Assembly (NCBI RefSeq): GCF_001665605.1
Contig: NZ_LZSV01000017.1
Span: 248,001 to 312,000 of the forward strand
Direction: 5' to 3'
Length of the DNA: 64,000 bases
Origin: Mycobacterium sp. 852014-50255_SCH5639931
Lineage (GTDB): Bacteria; Actinomycetota; Actinomycetes; Mycobacteriales; Mycobacteriaceae
In this document: positions 40,283 through 48,825 of the stretch, one piece after another
Layout of the letters: each line of letters begins with the position of its first letter
Numbering within the stretch: the first letter of the stretch is position 1
The notes under the pieces: generated by a model
What the model was told of the DNA's origin: nothing
Database searches by the model: none
The model's input: only the letters and a program-made list of their open reading frames with translations
Made by a program: the position numbers and the translations under genes

Positions 40283-40824
40283 GAGTCGTTTTGCTGGGCC
40301 CGCCGGGGGCGGGCAAGGGAACGCAGGCCCAGAAGCTCTCCGAAAAGCTCGGGATCCCGCACATCTCCACCGGTGAGCTCTTCCGCAGCAACATCGAGAA
40401 CGGGACCAAACTCGGCCTGGAGGCGAAGCGCTATCTGGACGCCGGCGACCTGGTGCCCTCGGAGTTGACCAACCAGCTCGTCGACGACCGCCTCAGCGAT
40501 GCCGACGCGGCCGCCGGCTTCGTCCTGGACGGGTATCCGCGGTCGACGGAGCAGGCCAAGGCGCTGCACGAAATGCTCGAACGCCGCGGCACCGACATCG
40601 ACGCGGTGCTGGAGTTCCGCGTCTCGGAGGACGAGCTGCTGCAACGGCTCAAAGCCCGTGGCCGCGCCGACGACACCGACGACATCATCCTGAACCGGAT
40701 GAAGGTGTACCGCGACGAGACCGCGCCGCTGCTCGAGTACTACCGCGACGAACTCAAGACGGTCGACGCCATCGGCACCTTGGACGAAGTGTTCGCCCGC
40801 GCCCTGCAAGCGCTGGGCAAGTAA
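40279..40824 (+). CDS. adk: Adenylate kinase
   Basis: 181 residues, the short type without the zinc-lid domain, as in other mycobacteria. P-loop [19 protein letters not shown] site ISTGELFR, and [13 protein letters not shown] with the catalytic Arg. Interconverts ATP + AMP and 2 ADP. Overlaps secY by four bases. Confidence 0.98.
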   Translation: MRVVLLGPPGAGKGTQAQKLSEKLGIPHISTGELFRSNIENGTKLGLEAKRYLDAGDLVPSELTNQLVDDRLSDADAAAGFVLDGYPRSTEQAKALHEMLERRGTDIDAVLEFRVSEDELLQRLKARGRADDTDDIILNRMKVYRDETAPLLEYYRDELKTVDAIGTLDEVFARALQALGK

Positions 40825-40826
40825 TC

Positions 40827-41627
40827 ATGAGCGCGCTGGCGCGGCTGCGGAGTCGCAAAGTCGTGCCGCAGCGCACCGCCGGTGAGCTGGACGCGATGGC
40901 GGCGGCAGGGGCGGTGGTCGCGGCCGCGCTGCAGGCGGTGCGGGCGGCCGCGGTTCCCGGGGTGTCGACGCTGGGCCTCGACCAGATCGCCGAGTCGGTG
41001 ATCCGGGAGGCGGGCGCGATACCGTCGTTCCTCGGCTATCACGGTTACCCCGCGTCGATCTGCGCGTCGGTCAACGAGCGGGTGGTGCATGGGATTCCGT
41101 CGGCCGCCGAGATCTTGGCCCCCGGCGACCTGGTGTCCATCGACTGTGGCGCGATCCTGGACGGCTGGCACGGTGACGCCGCGATCACGTTCGGCGTCGG
41201 CACCCTCGACGCGGCCGACCAGGCGCTCTGCGACGCCACCAGGGAATCGCTCGAAGCCGGCATCGCGGCGATGGTCCCCGGCAACCGGCTGACCGACGTC
41301 TCGCACGCCATCGAAACGGGCACGCGCGCGGCGGCCGACCGGCACGGGCGCGCGTTCGGGATCGTGGAGGGCTACGGCGGCCACGGCATCGGGCGGCACA
41401 TGCACATGGACCCCTTCCTGCCCAACGAGGGCTCACCCGGGCGCGGCCCGCTGCTGGCCCCCGGGTCGGTGCTGGCGATCGAACCGATGCTGACGCTCGG
41501 GACGGGCAAGACCGTGGTGCTCGACGACGCGTGGACCGTCACCACCTCCGACGGGTCCCGTGCGGCACACTGGGAGCACACCGTCGCGGTCACCGACGCC
41601 GGGCCGCGCATCCTGACCCTGGCTTAG
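40827..41627 (+). CDS. map: Methionine aminopeptidase, type I
   Basis: 266 residues. Metal ligands are visible as [19 protein letters not shown] (two Asp), [12 protein letters not shown] (His), [10 protein letters not shown] (Glu) and HWEHTVAV (Glu). Lacks the N-terminal SH3-binding extension of the other mycobacterial MetAP, consistent with mapA. Removes N-terminal Met cotranslationally. A 55-bp tandem repeat follows the stop codon. Confidence 0.97.
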   Translation: MSALARLRSRKVVPQRTAGELDAMAAAGAVVAAALQAVRAAAVPGVSTLGLDQIAESVIREAGAIPSFLGYHGYPASICASVNERVVHGIPSAAEILAPGDLVSIDCGAILDGWHGDAAITFGVGTLDAADQALCDATRESLEAGIAAMVPGNRLTDVSHAIETGTRAAADRHGRAFGIVEGYGGHGIGRHMHMDPFLPNEGSPGRGPLLAPGSVLAIEPMLTLGTGKTVVLDDAWTVTTSDGSRAAHWEHTVAVTDAGPRILTLA

Positions 41628-41632
41628 CCGGC

Positions 41633-41749
41633 TGAACCGGCCGTGATCGCGAGCGCGGCGGAGCCGGGTGAAGCGGGTCGTGGCCATTGAACCGGCCGCG
41701 ATCGCGAGCGCGGCGGAGCCGGGTGAAGCGGGTCGTGGCCATTGAACCG
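41633..41749. repeat. 55-bp tandem repeat ending in the sigL promoter
   Basis: Two complete 55-bp units (41633-41687 and 41688-41742) differing at one base (GTGATC/GCGATC), then the first seven bases of a third. Each unit begins with TGAACC, so the -35 hexamer of the sigL promoter occurs three times at exact 55-bp steps. Only the last is followed by a matching -10. Confidence 0.9.
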
Positions 41750-41770
41750 AGCAGCCGTTCGACTCGTTTC
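41743..41770 (+). promoter_or_regulatory. SigL-type promoter of sigL-rslA
   Basis: TGAACC (41743-41748), 16 bp, CGTTTC (41765-41770). It fits the SigL consensus as I recall it (TGAACC, 16-18 bp, CGTgtc). Predicted start near 41777, leaving a leader of only ~12 nt that holds GGAGGTGAT. Implies autoregulation. Confidence 0.75.
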
Positions 41771-41789
41771 AGTAGTCGGAGGTGATGGA

Positions 41790-42335
41790 GTGGCCCGTGT
41801 TGCAGGGAATTGGAGGGCGTCCGGGACCGCCGAAGCCGCCCTGATGAAGGCGCTGTACGACGAACACGCAGCGGTTTTGTGGCGTTACGCGCTCCGGCTC
41901 ACGGGGGATGCAAGCCAGTCCGAGGACGTCGTGCAGGAGACGTTGCTGCGGGCCTGGCAGCATCCGGAGGTCGTCGGGGATACCGAGCGCTCGGCGCGGG
42001 CCTGGCTGTTCACCGTCGCGCGCAACATGATCATCGACGACCGGCGCAGCGCACGGTTCCGCAACGTCGTCGCTTCGACCGACGAGGCGGGGGCACCCGA
42101 ACGGTCGACGCCGGACGAGGTGAACGCGGCGCTGGACAAGCTGCTGATCGCCGACGCGATGGCGCAGCTCTCCGCCGAACACCGGGCCGTGATCGACCGG
42201 TCGTACTACCGCGGATGGACCACCGCGCAGATTGCTGCAGACCTCGGGATCGCGGAGGGAACGGTGAAGTCGCGATTACACTACGCCGTGCGGGCGTTGC
42301 GACTCACTCTGCAGGAACTTGGAGTTACCCGCTGA
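41790..42335 (+). CDS. sigL: ECF sigma factor SigL
   Basis: 181 residues, the size of M. tuberculosis SigL. Region 2 is LYDEHAAVLWRYALRLTGD with AWLFTVARNMIIDDRRSARF; region 4 is RSYYRGWTTAQIAADLGIAEGTVKSRLHYAVRAL. The GTG at 41790 has GGAGGT six bases upstream; a TTG at 41742 is ruled out because it lies inside the promoter. Followed by its anti-sigma gene rslA 32 bp downstream. It probably drives its own operon and the other TGAACC/CGT promoters seen to 61.3 kb. Confidence 0.95.
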   Translation: MARVAGNWRASGTAEAALMKALYDEHAAVLWRYALRLTGDASQSEDVVQETLLRAWQHPEVVGDTERSARAWLFTVARNMIIDDRRSARFRNVVASTDEAGAPERSTPDEVNAALDKLLIADAMAQLSAEHRAVIDRSYYRGWTTAQIAADLGIAEGTVKSRLHYAVRALRLTLQELGVTR

Positions 42336-42367
42336 GGGGCTCCGAAAGCTTGAAGGGTGCGAAGGAA

Positions 42368-43105
42368 ATGGATGACATGAAGACGCCGCTGCGGGGCATC
42401 GGCCCGCCGGACGATCCGTACGTGATGTGGGATGCCGCATATGTGTTGGGCTCGTTGTCGGCCGTGGAGCGACGCGAATTCGAGGCGCACCTGGCGCACT
42501 GCCCGGCGTGCCGGGGGGCCGTCGCCGACCTGAGCGGCGTGCCGGCGCTGCTCTCGCAGCTCGGCCCGGACGAGGTGGCGGCGATCAACGACTCAAACCC
42601 GGCCGCCGGATGGTCGGCGACACCGGAGATGTCGCCGGAGCTGTTGGCGTCGTTGCTGGCCAAGGTGAGCTGGCGCCGGCGCCGCACGCGGATAGTGACC
42701 TGGGTGGCCTCGTCGGCCGCGGCGGTGGTGCTGGCGATCGGCGTGTTCGTCGGGGTGCAGGGGTATTCCTCGTCCCCGTCGCAGCAGGTGACCGCGTCCT
42801 CGGCGCCCATGGCGCAGGTGGGCACCACCCTGCTGGCGTCGACGGTCGAGCTGGCCAGCCAGCACTGGGGAACCTCCATCAACCTGCGGTGCGTGTGCCT
42901 GGCCCCGCTCAACGCGCACCACGACACGCTGGCGATGGTCGTGGTGGGTCGCGACGGCAGCCAGACCCGGCTGGCGACCTGGGTGGCCGAACCCGGCCAC
43001 ACCGCGACGCCCGCGGGCAGCATCTCGACGCCGGTCGACCAGATCGCGGCCGTGCAGGTGGTGGCCGCCGATAGCGGCCAGGTTCTGTTGCAGCGTTCGC
43101 TCTAG
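42368..43105 (+). CDS. rslA: Zinc-containing anti-sigma factor RslA
   Basis: 245 residues. The cytosolic anti-sigma domain (1-~105) carries the zinc motif H-x3-C-x2-C at His41, Cys45 and Cys48 (HLAHCPACRG). One TM helix spans ~109-131. The external domain (~150-245) has a C-V-C pair (Cys175, Cys177) and the segment LAMVVVGRDGSQTRLATWV. It should hold SigL at the membrane and release it after oxidation or proteolysis. A closely related second gene lies at 60511. Cotranscribed with sigL and probably with the next three genes. Confidence 0.93.
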   Translation: MDDMKTPLRGIGPPDDPYVMWDAAYVLGSLSAVERREFEAHLAHCPACRGAVADLSGVPALLSQLGPDEVAAINDSNPAAGWSATPEMSPELLASLLAKVSWRRRRTRIVTWVASSAAAVVLAIGVFVGVQGYSSSPSQQVTASSAPMAQVGTTLLASTVELASQHWGTSINLRCVCLAPLNAHHDTLAMVVVGRDGSQTRLATWVAEPGHTATPAGSISTPVDQIAAVQVVAADSGQVLLQRSL

Positions 43106-43120
43106 GGGTCGGGAGCTACG

Positions 43121-44332
43121 GTGTCTGGCCACGGGCGTCCACTGCGGGCGCTGGTGGTGGGCGCCGGCGTCGGCGGGATTGCCGTTGCCCGCGGATTGTC
43201 GCGGGACGGGCACGACGTCACCGTCTTCGAGCGTCGACCGGATGTGCGGGCTGCCGGCGGTGCGGTGACGATCTGGTCCAACGGCGAGACGGTGCTTCGG
43301 CAGCTGGGCGTCGACATGGACCGGGCCGGTCAGCTGCTGTCGGCCGTGCGGGCGGTGACGGCCACGGGCCATCCGCTTGCCACGCTCGACGTGTCCGCGA
43401 TGGCGGATCGGCTCGGCGCGCCAGTCCGGATGGTTCCGCGCCGGGTCCTGCTGGAGCGGTTGCTGGACGGGTTTCCGGCCGACCGCATTCGATGCGGGGC
43501 CCGCGCGATCGCGTTGGCCGCTACGGGCGACACCGTGCGGGTCGGGTTCGACGATGGCAGCTGCGCCGAGGGCGACCTGTTGATCGGCGCCGATGGCCTG
43601 CACTCGATGGTCCGGGACAGAGTCGGCGGGAGGCAGGCGAAACCCACCGGCTGGTGCAGCTGGCAGGGGCTCATCGCCCTGGCGGAGATCTCGGAGAAGG
43701 ACACCGCACTCATGGTCATCGGCGACCGCGGAAACCTTGGCCTGTGGCCGGCCGGGGGCTCCGAGGTGCAGTGGTGGTTCGACCTGCCGTGGTCCTACGA
43801 CTTCGTGCGGCCGCAACGCCCGATCGAAACGATCCGGTCCCACTTCGCCGGATGGTCGGACGCCGTCGACCGGGTGCTGGCGGCCCTGACCGACGATGAT
43901 CTGGCGCACTCGCCGTATCCGCATTTCCGGCATCCGATACCCCCGGCGGGCCGGGGCCCGGTGACGCTGCTCGGCGACGCCGCCCACACGATGCCACCCA
44001 CCCTGGCGCAGGGGACCAACCAGGCGCTGCTCGACACCATGGTGCTGTGCAAGGCGCTGTCGGGTCTTCAGGGCAGCGCCTCCACAGGCGACGTGCAGAG
44101 CGCGCTGCGCTGGTATGAGAAGACCCGCCGGCACAAGGTGATGGCCGTATCCAGGGTGGCGTCACTGCCGGTTTCGCACGGTGAGTTCGTGCTGCGCCCG
44201 GCCGCTCTGATCCCCGACCGGCTGCAGGCCCGCGCACTGACGATGTTTCTGCGCTGGACGAGTCACCCGCGGATGTCCGCGGAGATCAGCCGAGAACTGG
44301 GGGCGGCGACGACCAGCCGATCCAGCCCATGA
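43121..44332 (+). CDS. FAD-dependent monooxygenase (PHBH class)
   Basis: 403 residues, GTG start 15 bases after rslA. Dinucleotide fold LRALVVGAGVGGIAVARGL with FERRPDVRAAGG, the DG motif LLIGADGLHSMVRD and the GD motif LLGDAAHTMPPTLAQGTNQAL mark a class A flavoprotein aromatic/isoprenoid-type hydroxylase. Part of the sigL transcript by spacing. An FAD oxidoreductase is also part of a SigL-controlled gene pair in M. tuberculosis (Rv1138c/Rv1139c) as I recall, which supports a regulon link. Substrate unknown. Confidence 0.85.
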   Translation: MSGHGRPLRALVVGAGVGGIAVARGLSRDGHDVTVFERRPDVRAAGGAVTIWSNGETVLRQLGVDMDRAGQLLSAVRAVTATGHPLATLDVSAMADRLGAPVRMVPRRVLLERLLDGFPADRIRCGARAIALAATGDTVRVGFDDGSCAEGDLLIGADGLHSMVRDRVGGRQAKPTGWCSWQGLIALAEISEKDTALMVIGDRGNLGLWPAGGSEVQWWFDLPWSYDFVRPQRPIETIRSHFAGWSDAVDRVLAALTDDDLAHSPYPHFRHPIPPAGRGPVTLLGDAAHTMPPTLAQGTNQALLDTMVLCKALSGLQGSASTGDVQSALRWYEKTRRHKVMAVSRVASLPVSHGEFVLRPAALIPDRLQARALTMFLRWTSHPRMSAEISRELGAATTSRSSP

Positions 44333-44925
44333 ACGACGAATTCATCAGGGTGCGAGGCGAATTCGATGCGCCCTCACGCTGGCTCTGGCTGTTGAAGTGG
44401 TGCGTGCTGGCGTTCCCGCACTACCCGATCTTGATCGGGCTCTACCTGATATATCCGCTGTCGACCGTCGTGGCCGGCGTCGCCATCCTGTTCACCGGGC
44501 GGTATCCTCGGCCCATCTTCGACTTCAACGTCGGCGTGCTGCGCTGGTCGTGGCGTGTGATGAATTTCCGGTTCCCGATGAACAGCACGGACAGGTACCC
44601 GCCTTTCACGCTCGCGTCGCGGCCCGACTACCCCGGTGATCTGCAGGTCGACTATCCGGAGCGGCTGAGGAACTGGGCCGTGCTGGTGAAGTGGCTGTTG
44701 GCCATCCCTCAGGTGCTGCTTTGCTGGTCGATGGAGCCGCTCCTGCAGGTGCTGTGCGTGATCGCCGCGGTGTCGTTGTTGTGCACCGGGACCATCCCGG
44801 CGGCCATGTTCGATCTTCTGCTGGGCATCGTCCGATGGCGCTATCGGGTGGCCGTGTACGTGTCCCTGATGCGTGACGAATACCCGCCGTTCCGAATGGA
44901 TTTGGGTGTCAGTGACGCGCCGTAA
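44329..44925 (+). CDS. DUF4389 membrane protein
   Basis: 198 residues, two repeated units, each with a TM pair and a conserved end: RWLWLLKWCVLAFPHYPI / FDFNVGVLRWSWRVM and LRNWAVLVKWLLAIPQVLL / MFDLLLGIVRWRYRVAVY, both followed by a YPPF motif. The family (DUF4389) has no established function. Overlaps the monooxygenase by four bases and the next gene by 17, so it is translated from the same message. Confidence 0.8.
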   Translation: MNDEFIRVRGEFDAPSRWLWLLKWCVLAFPHYPILIGLYLIYPLSTVVAGVAILFTGRYPRPIFDFNVGVLRWSWRVMNFRFPMNSTDRYPPFTLASRPDYPGDLQVDYPERLRNWAVLVKWLLAIPQVLLCWSMEPLLQVLCVIAAVSLLCTGTIPAAMFDLLLGIVRWRYRVAVYVSLMRDEYPPFRMDLGVSDAP

Positions 44926-45538
44926 TCCCTTCTTTCCGTACGTGTACAGATTCGGCCAGCCGGTCTTCGACCGGCTCTTCTACCACCGCTATCGCCGCGA
45001 GGCTCTCAGCAACGCGACGGGCCGGCTGCTGATGCTCGGCTTGGGTCCGGGCAACGACTTGAGGTTCCTGCCCGCCGCGGTGACATCGGTCGCGGCCGTG
45101 GAGCCGGCGGCGCCGTTCCGGCGGATGGCTTCCCGGCTGGCCCGCCGCCGCGGCGTCGCCGTCGACATCGTCGAGGGAACCGGCGAATCGATTCCCTTCC
45201 CGGACAACGCTTTCGACTCGGTGCACATCGGGCTGGTGCTCTGCTCGGTCGAAGATGTGGCCGCCACGCTCGGCGAGATCCGGCGTGTGCTCACACCCGG
45301 GGGCAGGCTGGTGGTTCTCGAGCATGTGCGCGGGGTCGGTGCGACCGGCCGGCTCCAGGACCTGGTCGCCAAGCCGTGGTCGTGGTTTGCGGGGGGCTGT
45401 GAGCCGAACCGCCGAACCCTGGATTCCATCGCCGCCGCCGGGTTCGACACGACTGCGCTGCGCACCGTTCCGCGCACGCCGGTGCCCTTCCCGTGCAAAC
45501 CCCATTTGCAGGGGTTCGCCATCCTCACTCCACGCTGA
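44909..45538 (+). CDS. Class I SAM-dependent methyltransferase (METTL7-like)
   Basis: 209 residues from the GTG at 44909, which overlaps the DUF4389 gene. Motif I is LLMLGLGPGNDLRFLP, the acidic residue is in SVAAVEPAAPFRRMA, then IPFPDNAFDSVHIGLVLCSV and LTPGGRLVVLEHVRG; WSWFAGGCEPNR is shared with METTL7-like proteins. Last gene of the sigL operon; its end overlaps the convergent permease gene by 14 bases. Confidence 0.82.
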   Translation, partial: SVTRRNPFFPYVYRFGQPVFDRLFYHRYRREALSNATGRLLMLGLGPGNDLRFLPAAVTSVAAVEPAAPFRRMASRLARRRGVAVDIVEGTGESIPFPDNAFDSVHIGLVLCSVEDVAATLGEIRRVLTPGGRLVVLEHVRGVGATGRLQDLVAKPWSWFAGGCEPNRRTLDSIAAAGFDTTALRTVPRTPVPFPCKPHLQGFAILTPR

Positions 45539-48017
45539 CGGCCTCGATGATGTTCAGCCGCGCGGCCCGCCGGGCGGGTGGGAGCGAGCCGAGCAGGCAG
45601 ATCGCCAGCGCCCCTGCGGTGAAGGCCAGGGACATCGGGCTCAGGCGGAAGCCGACCTGGAAATTCATGATCTCCCCGCTGATGAGGCTGAACAGCCACT
45701 GGTCGGTCAGGCCGAACAGCAGCCCCAAAAAGCCGCCGACGAAACCGATTCCGGCCGCCTCGGCCAGGACCGTCCGCAGGGTGAACCGGCGGCTGGACCC
45801 CATGGCCCGCAGCACGCCGATCTCGCGGCGGCGTTCCAGCACCGACAACGTCAGGGTGTTGAGCAGCGCGACGGCGGCCACGGCCACGACGATGACCCAC
45901 ACGGCGTTGGCGATGAACATGCTCTGATGCAGCGGGGCTTCCAGCCCCGCCAGCGCCGCGCGGCCGTCGTACACGTGGTTGGCTGCGGGCACCACCCGGC
46001 GCACCTCCGTCAACAGGCGCCGCGGGTCCACTCCCGGGGCCGCGGTGATCTGCAGGGTCGTCGCCGCCGGGCGATCGAACCACGCCCGCATCTGCCCGAG
46101 ATCGATTCCGACCGTTCCGATCACGGTCGAGAAGAAGGGCACCAGGGCCAGCACCGTCGTCTGTCGCGGGCCGTGTGGCGTCTGCAGCTGCAGCCGGTCG
46201 CTGGCGCGGACGTGCAGAGTGGCGCCCAGATTCTGTGTGAGCACCACGCCGCGACCGGCCAGAACGTCGGCGCGCACCCGTTCGTCGAGCGCGCGGAACA
46301 GCGAATCGTGGGTTCCGCCGGAGAAGCCGTCGAGCAGGACGCGCGTGCCGCCGACGACGGCGAACCCGAACGCGCCCTCGGTCACCCGCGCCACCCCGGG
46401 CACCGCGGCCACCTTTTCCGAAAGGCCTTGCGGCAGTGCGTCGGTGGGATAGCTGTCGGGAGGGTTCGCGCTCACCCACACGTCGACGCCGGCGGCGGGA
46501 GCGAACATGGCGCGGGCCGAGCGGATCATGTCGGCGTTGGTGCCGGTGATCACCACCGTGGTGACCACCCCGATGAGCACGGTCATCACGGTGGCCCACA
46601 CTCGCCGCGGCGCGCGTTCGACGGTGGCCGCCGCGAGTGCCCCGAACGGCCCGAAGACGCGGGCCACCGCGGCCGTGGCTTTGACGATGGGCGTTGTGAG
46701 CGCGAAGCCGAGTGCGATCTCGGCGGTCAGCAGCGCGGCCATCGCGGCGAACGCGAAGGTGCCGTGTTGGCCGAGGACCACCCAGATGGACACCGCGAAC
46801 ACCGCGAGTGCGCCCACCCCGGCAATGACCCGCAGCCATCGGGGCACGACGTCCGCCGCTGACGCCCCGACCGGCGCCAGCGCCTCGATGGGCGCGACCT
46901 TGTACACCTGGCGTGCGGCCATCACCGACGCGACCACGCTGGTGAGCGCCGTGGCCGCGAGGGCCAGCGGGATGGCATATCCGGGCAGCCAATATTGGAC
47001 GCGGGCCTCGAGCCCCTGGGTCATCGCCGGGGGGAGTCGGCCAATTGCCGTGCGGCCGGCCAGGATTCCGATGGCCGAGCCGATGGCGCCCCCGAGGAGC
47101 CCGAGGACCGCCGCCTCCCCGAGCATGTCGCCGACGATGGTGACGCGTCGGCCGCCGATCGCGCGCAGCATGGAGATGACCGGCCGGCGCTGGGTGATCG
47201 CCATGGTCATCGTGGTGTAGATCAGAAATGCGCCGACCACCAACGCGACCGCCGCGCCCAGCAGGGCCATGTAGTTCATCAGCTTGACGCCGTCGCCGGC
47301 CCGGGCCGCCCGCAGGCTCGGGGCGGCGACGATGGCGCGGCCGTGCACCGCGGCGGTGACCGCGGCGCGGACGGCGTCCGCGTCGGCGCCCGGTCTGGTG
47401 GTGATGAGGATCGAGTCGAGCTGTCCGGGGCGGTCGGTGACATTCTGCGCCAACGCCAGTGGGGCGAGGACGTAGTGCCCGCCGTTGAGGTCCGCGAACT
47501 GCTTGTCCGAGAGCACCTCGCTCACCGTGACCGAACCCGAGCCCAGTTGCAGCGGCTGCCCTTTCGCATATCCCATCCGCGGCCCCACCTGGACGCCGTT
47601 GGGCGTCGAGGACAGCGCCTGCACCGGTCGTGCGACCGCGTCCTTCAGTGCGCCGCCCAGTGCGGCTGTGCTCGCGTCCGCGCCAAGCAGCAGCACCGGT
47701 CCCGTCGCCGTGGACGCGGAGGTTCGGATCATCGGCGCCGCGGTGGCGACGCCCGGTACCGCGGCGACGTCGGCCAGTATCGTTTCGGGGAACCCCGCGT
47801 CGGTGATGCCCGATACCTCGAGCGCGGCCACGCCGGCGATCCCGTCGGCCAGTCGGTTGACCGATCCGGTGATCGAGCCGAAGATGCCGAATATCGCGAC
47901 CAGATACGTTGCGGAAACGGCCATTACGGCGATCGACGCGAGCGTGCGACGGCGATGCACGGCGAGCTCACGCAGGCTGAACACGCGCAGTCGGCTGGCC
48001 GCCGCCGTGATTTTCAC
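45525..48017 (-). CDS. FtsX/MacB-type ABC transporter permease
   Basis: 830 residues with duplicated FtsX architecture: an N-terminal TM helix, a large external domain (~50-245), three TM helices, a second TM and external domain, and three C-terminal TM helices (LLNTLTLSVLERRREIGVLRAMG is the FtsX signature before the last group). Such permeases drive extraction or efflux of lipids, lipoproteins or amphipathic compounds. Overlaps its ATPase by four bases. No membrane-fusion partner is visible. Confidence 0.88.
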   Translation of the reverse strand: MKITAAASRLRVFSLRELAVHRRRTLASIAVMAVSATYLVAIFGIFGSITGSVNRLADGIAGVAALEVSGITDAGFPETILADVAAVPGVATAAPMIRTSASTATGPVLLLGADASTAALGGALKDAVARPVQALSSTPNGVQVGPRMGYAKGQPLQLGSGSVTVSEVLSDKQFADLNGGHYVLAPLALAQNVTDRPGQLDSILITTRPGADADAVRAAVTAAVHGRAIVAAPSLRAARAGDGVKLMNYMALLGAAVALVVGAFLIYTTMTMAITQRRPVISMLRAIGGRRVTIVGDMLGEAAVLGLLGGAIGSAIGILAGRTAIGRLPPAMTQGLEARVQYWLPGYAIPLALAATALTSVVASVMAARQVYKVAPIEALAPVGASAADVVPRWLRVIAGVGALAVFAVSIWVVLGQHGTFAFAAMAALLTAEIALGFALTTPIVKATAAVARVFGPFGALAAATVERAPRRVWATVMTVLIGVVTTVVITGTNADMIRSARAMFAPAAGVDVWVSANPPDSYPTDALPQGLSEKVAAVPGVARVTEGAFGFAVVGGTRVLLDGFSGGTHDSLFRALDERVRADVLAGRGVVLTQNLGATLHVRASDRLQLQTPHGPRQTTVLALVPFFSTVIGTVGIDLGQMRAWFDRPAATTLQITAAPGVDPRRLLTEVRRVVPAANHVYDGRAALAGLEAPLHQSMFIANAVWVIVVAVAAVALLNTLTLSVLERRREIGVLRAMGSSRRFTLRTVLAEAAGIGFVGGFLGLLFGLTDQWLFSLISGEIMNFQVGFRLSPMSLAFTAGALAICLLGSLPPARRAARLNIIEAVSVE

Positions 48018-48709
48018 GCAGGGACCGCCGGTAGGTCCGAACCGACCCGACCGTCCTGCAGCGTGATCACCCGATCGGTCGCCGCGGCGGCCTCCGCATT
48101 GTGGGTCACCATCACCACTAGCCGGCCGCGGCCGTCTTCGTGTGCCACCTCGGCGAGCAGCTCCAGGATCGCTGCGCCGGTCGCGGAGTCGAGGTTGCCG
48201 GTGGGCTCGTCGGCGAGGATGAGCGGCGGGTCCATCATCAACGCGCGCGCCACCGCGACGCGCTGCATCTGGCCGCCGGACAGTTCCGCCGGCCGGTGCT
48301 CGGTCCGGTTGCCGAGCCCGACGCGGTCCAGCAACCGAATCGCATCAGGTTTGGCCCTGCCCAGCCGGACACCGTCGAGCAGTTTGGGTACCGCGACGTT
48401 CTCCCACGCCGACAAGGTCGGCAACAGGTTGAAGAATTGGAAGATGAAACCCACCCGGTGATGGCGGAACTCCGACTGCTGCTGGTCGCCCAGGCGGCCG
48501 ATCTCCTCGCCATCGAACGTGATCGAGCCGGAATCGGGGGAGTCCAGCGCGCCGAGGAGGTGAAGCAGCGTGCTCTTACCCGCGCCGGAGGGTCCGACCA
48601 CCGACACGAACTGACCGCCCCCGAGGCACAGGGTGATCCCGTCGAGCGCCCGGACCGTTTGACCGCCGACCCGATACTCGCGCACCACGTTGCGCAGTTC
48701 GATGGTCAT
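48014..48709 (-). CDS. ABC transporter ATP-binding protein (MacB/LolD type)
   Basis: 231 residues. Walker A VVGPSGAGKSTLLHLLGAL, Q-loop in FIFQFFNLLPTLSAWENV, signature LSGGQMQRVAVARAL, Walker B LILADEPTGNLDSATG and His switch VMVTHNAEAA. Partner of the FtsX-type permease. Its ATG is about seven bases from a SigL-type -10 on this strand, so the message may be leaderless. Confidence 0.92.
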   Translation of the reverse strand: MTIELRNVVREYRVGGQTVRALDGITLCLGGGQFVSVVGPSGAGKSTLLHLLGALDSPDSGSITFDGEEIGRLGDQQQSEFRHHRVGFIFQFFNLLPTLSAWENVAVPKLLDGVRLGRAKPDAIRLLDRVGLGNRTEHRPAELSGGQMQRVAVARALMMDPPLILADEPTGNLDSATGAAILELLAEVAHEDGRGRLVVMVTHNAEAAAATDRVITLQDGRVGSDLPAVPA

Positions 48710-48715
48710 CTAGAC

Positions 48716-48743
48716 ACCACGAGGGCCGGCGGCACGCGGTTCA
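48716..48743 (-). promoter_or_regulatory. SigL-type promoter of the ABC transporter
   Basis: On the minus strand: TGAACC (complement of 48738-48743), 16 bp, CGTGGT (complement of 48716-48721). The -10 matches only in the CGT core plus G. Its -35 is the mirror image of that of the divergent ThDP promoter (GGTTCACC-N5-GGTGAACC). Confidence 0.5.
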
Positions 48744-48752
48744 CCTGCGGGG

Positions 48753-48780
48753 TGAACCGATCAAGTGCCGGGCTCGTGTC
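48753..48780 (+). promoter_or_regulatory. SigL-type promoter of the first ThDP cassette
   Basis: TGAACC (48753-48758), 16 bp, CGTGTC (48775-48780): a full match to the recalled SigL consensus. Predicted start ~48787, 39 bases before the preferred start codon. Confidence 0.75.
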
Positions 48781-48825
48781 ATCGGGTGAATGCACGGCCC
48801 TTTGTGGCGTCAGGAGCGTCAGCAC

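Noticed and set aside
41633..41749. MIRU/VNTR-type minisatellite or CRISPR
   Set aside because: Only two units, no spacers, and the unit does not resemble the MIRU sequence I know; treated as a local promoter duplication.
41742..41789. Upstream TTG start for sigL
   Set aside because: It lies within the -35 box and ~35 bases before the predicted transcription start, while GTG 41790 has a good ribosome-binding site and matches SigL length.
42593..46992. Long minus-strand frames opposite rslA-monooxygenase and overlapping the ABC permease in another frame
   Set aside because: Antisense or alternate-frame shadows of recognised genes in high-GC DNA; no ribosome-binding sites or conserved motifs.
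48790..48825. Longer N-terminus for ThDP copy 1
   Set aside because: The start would lie within about three bases of the predicted 5' end and the extra residues have no counterpart in copy 2; ATG 48826 has a ribosome-binding site.
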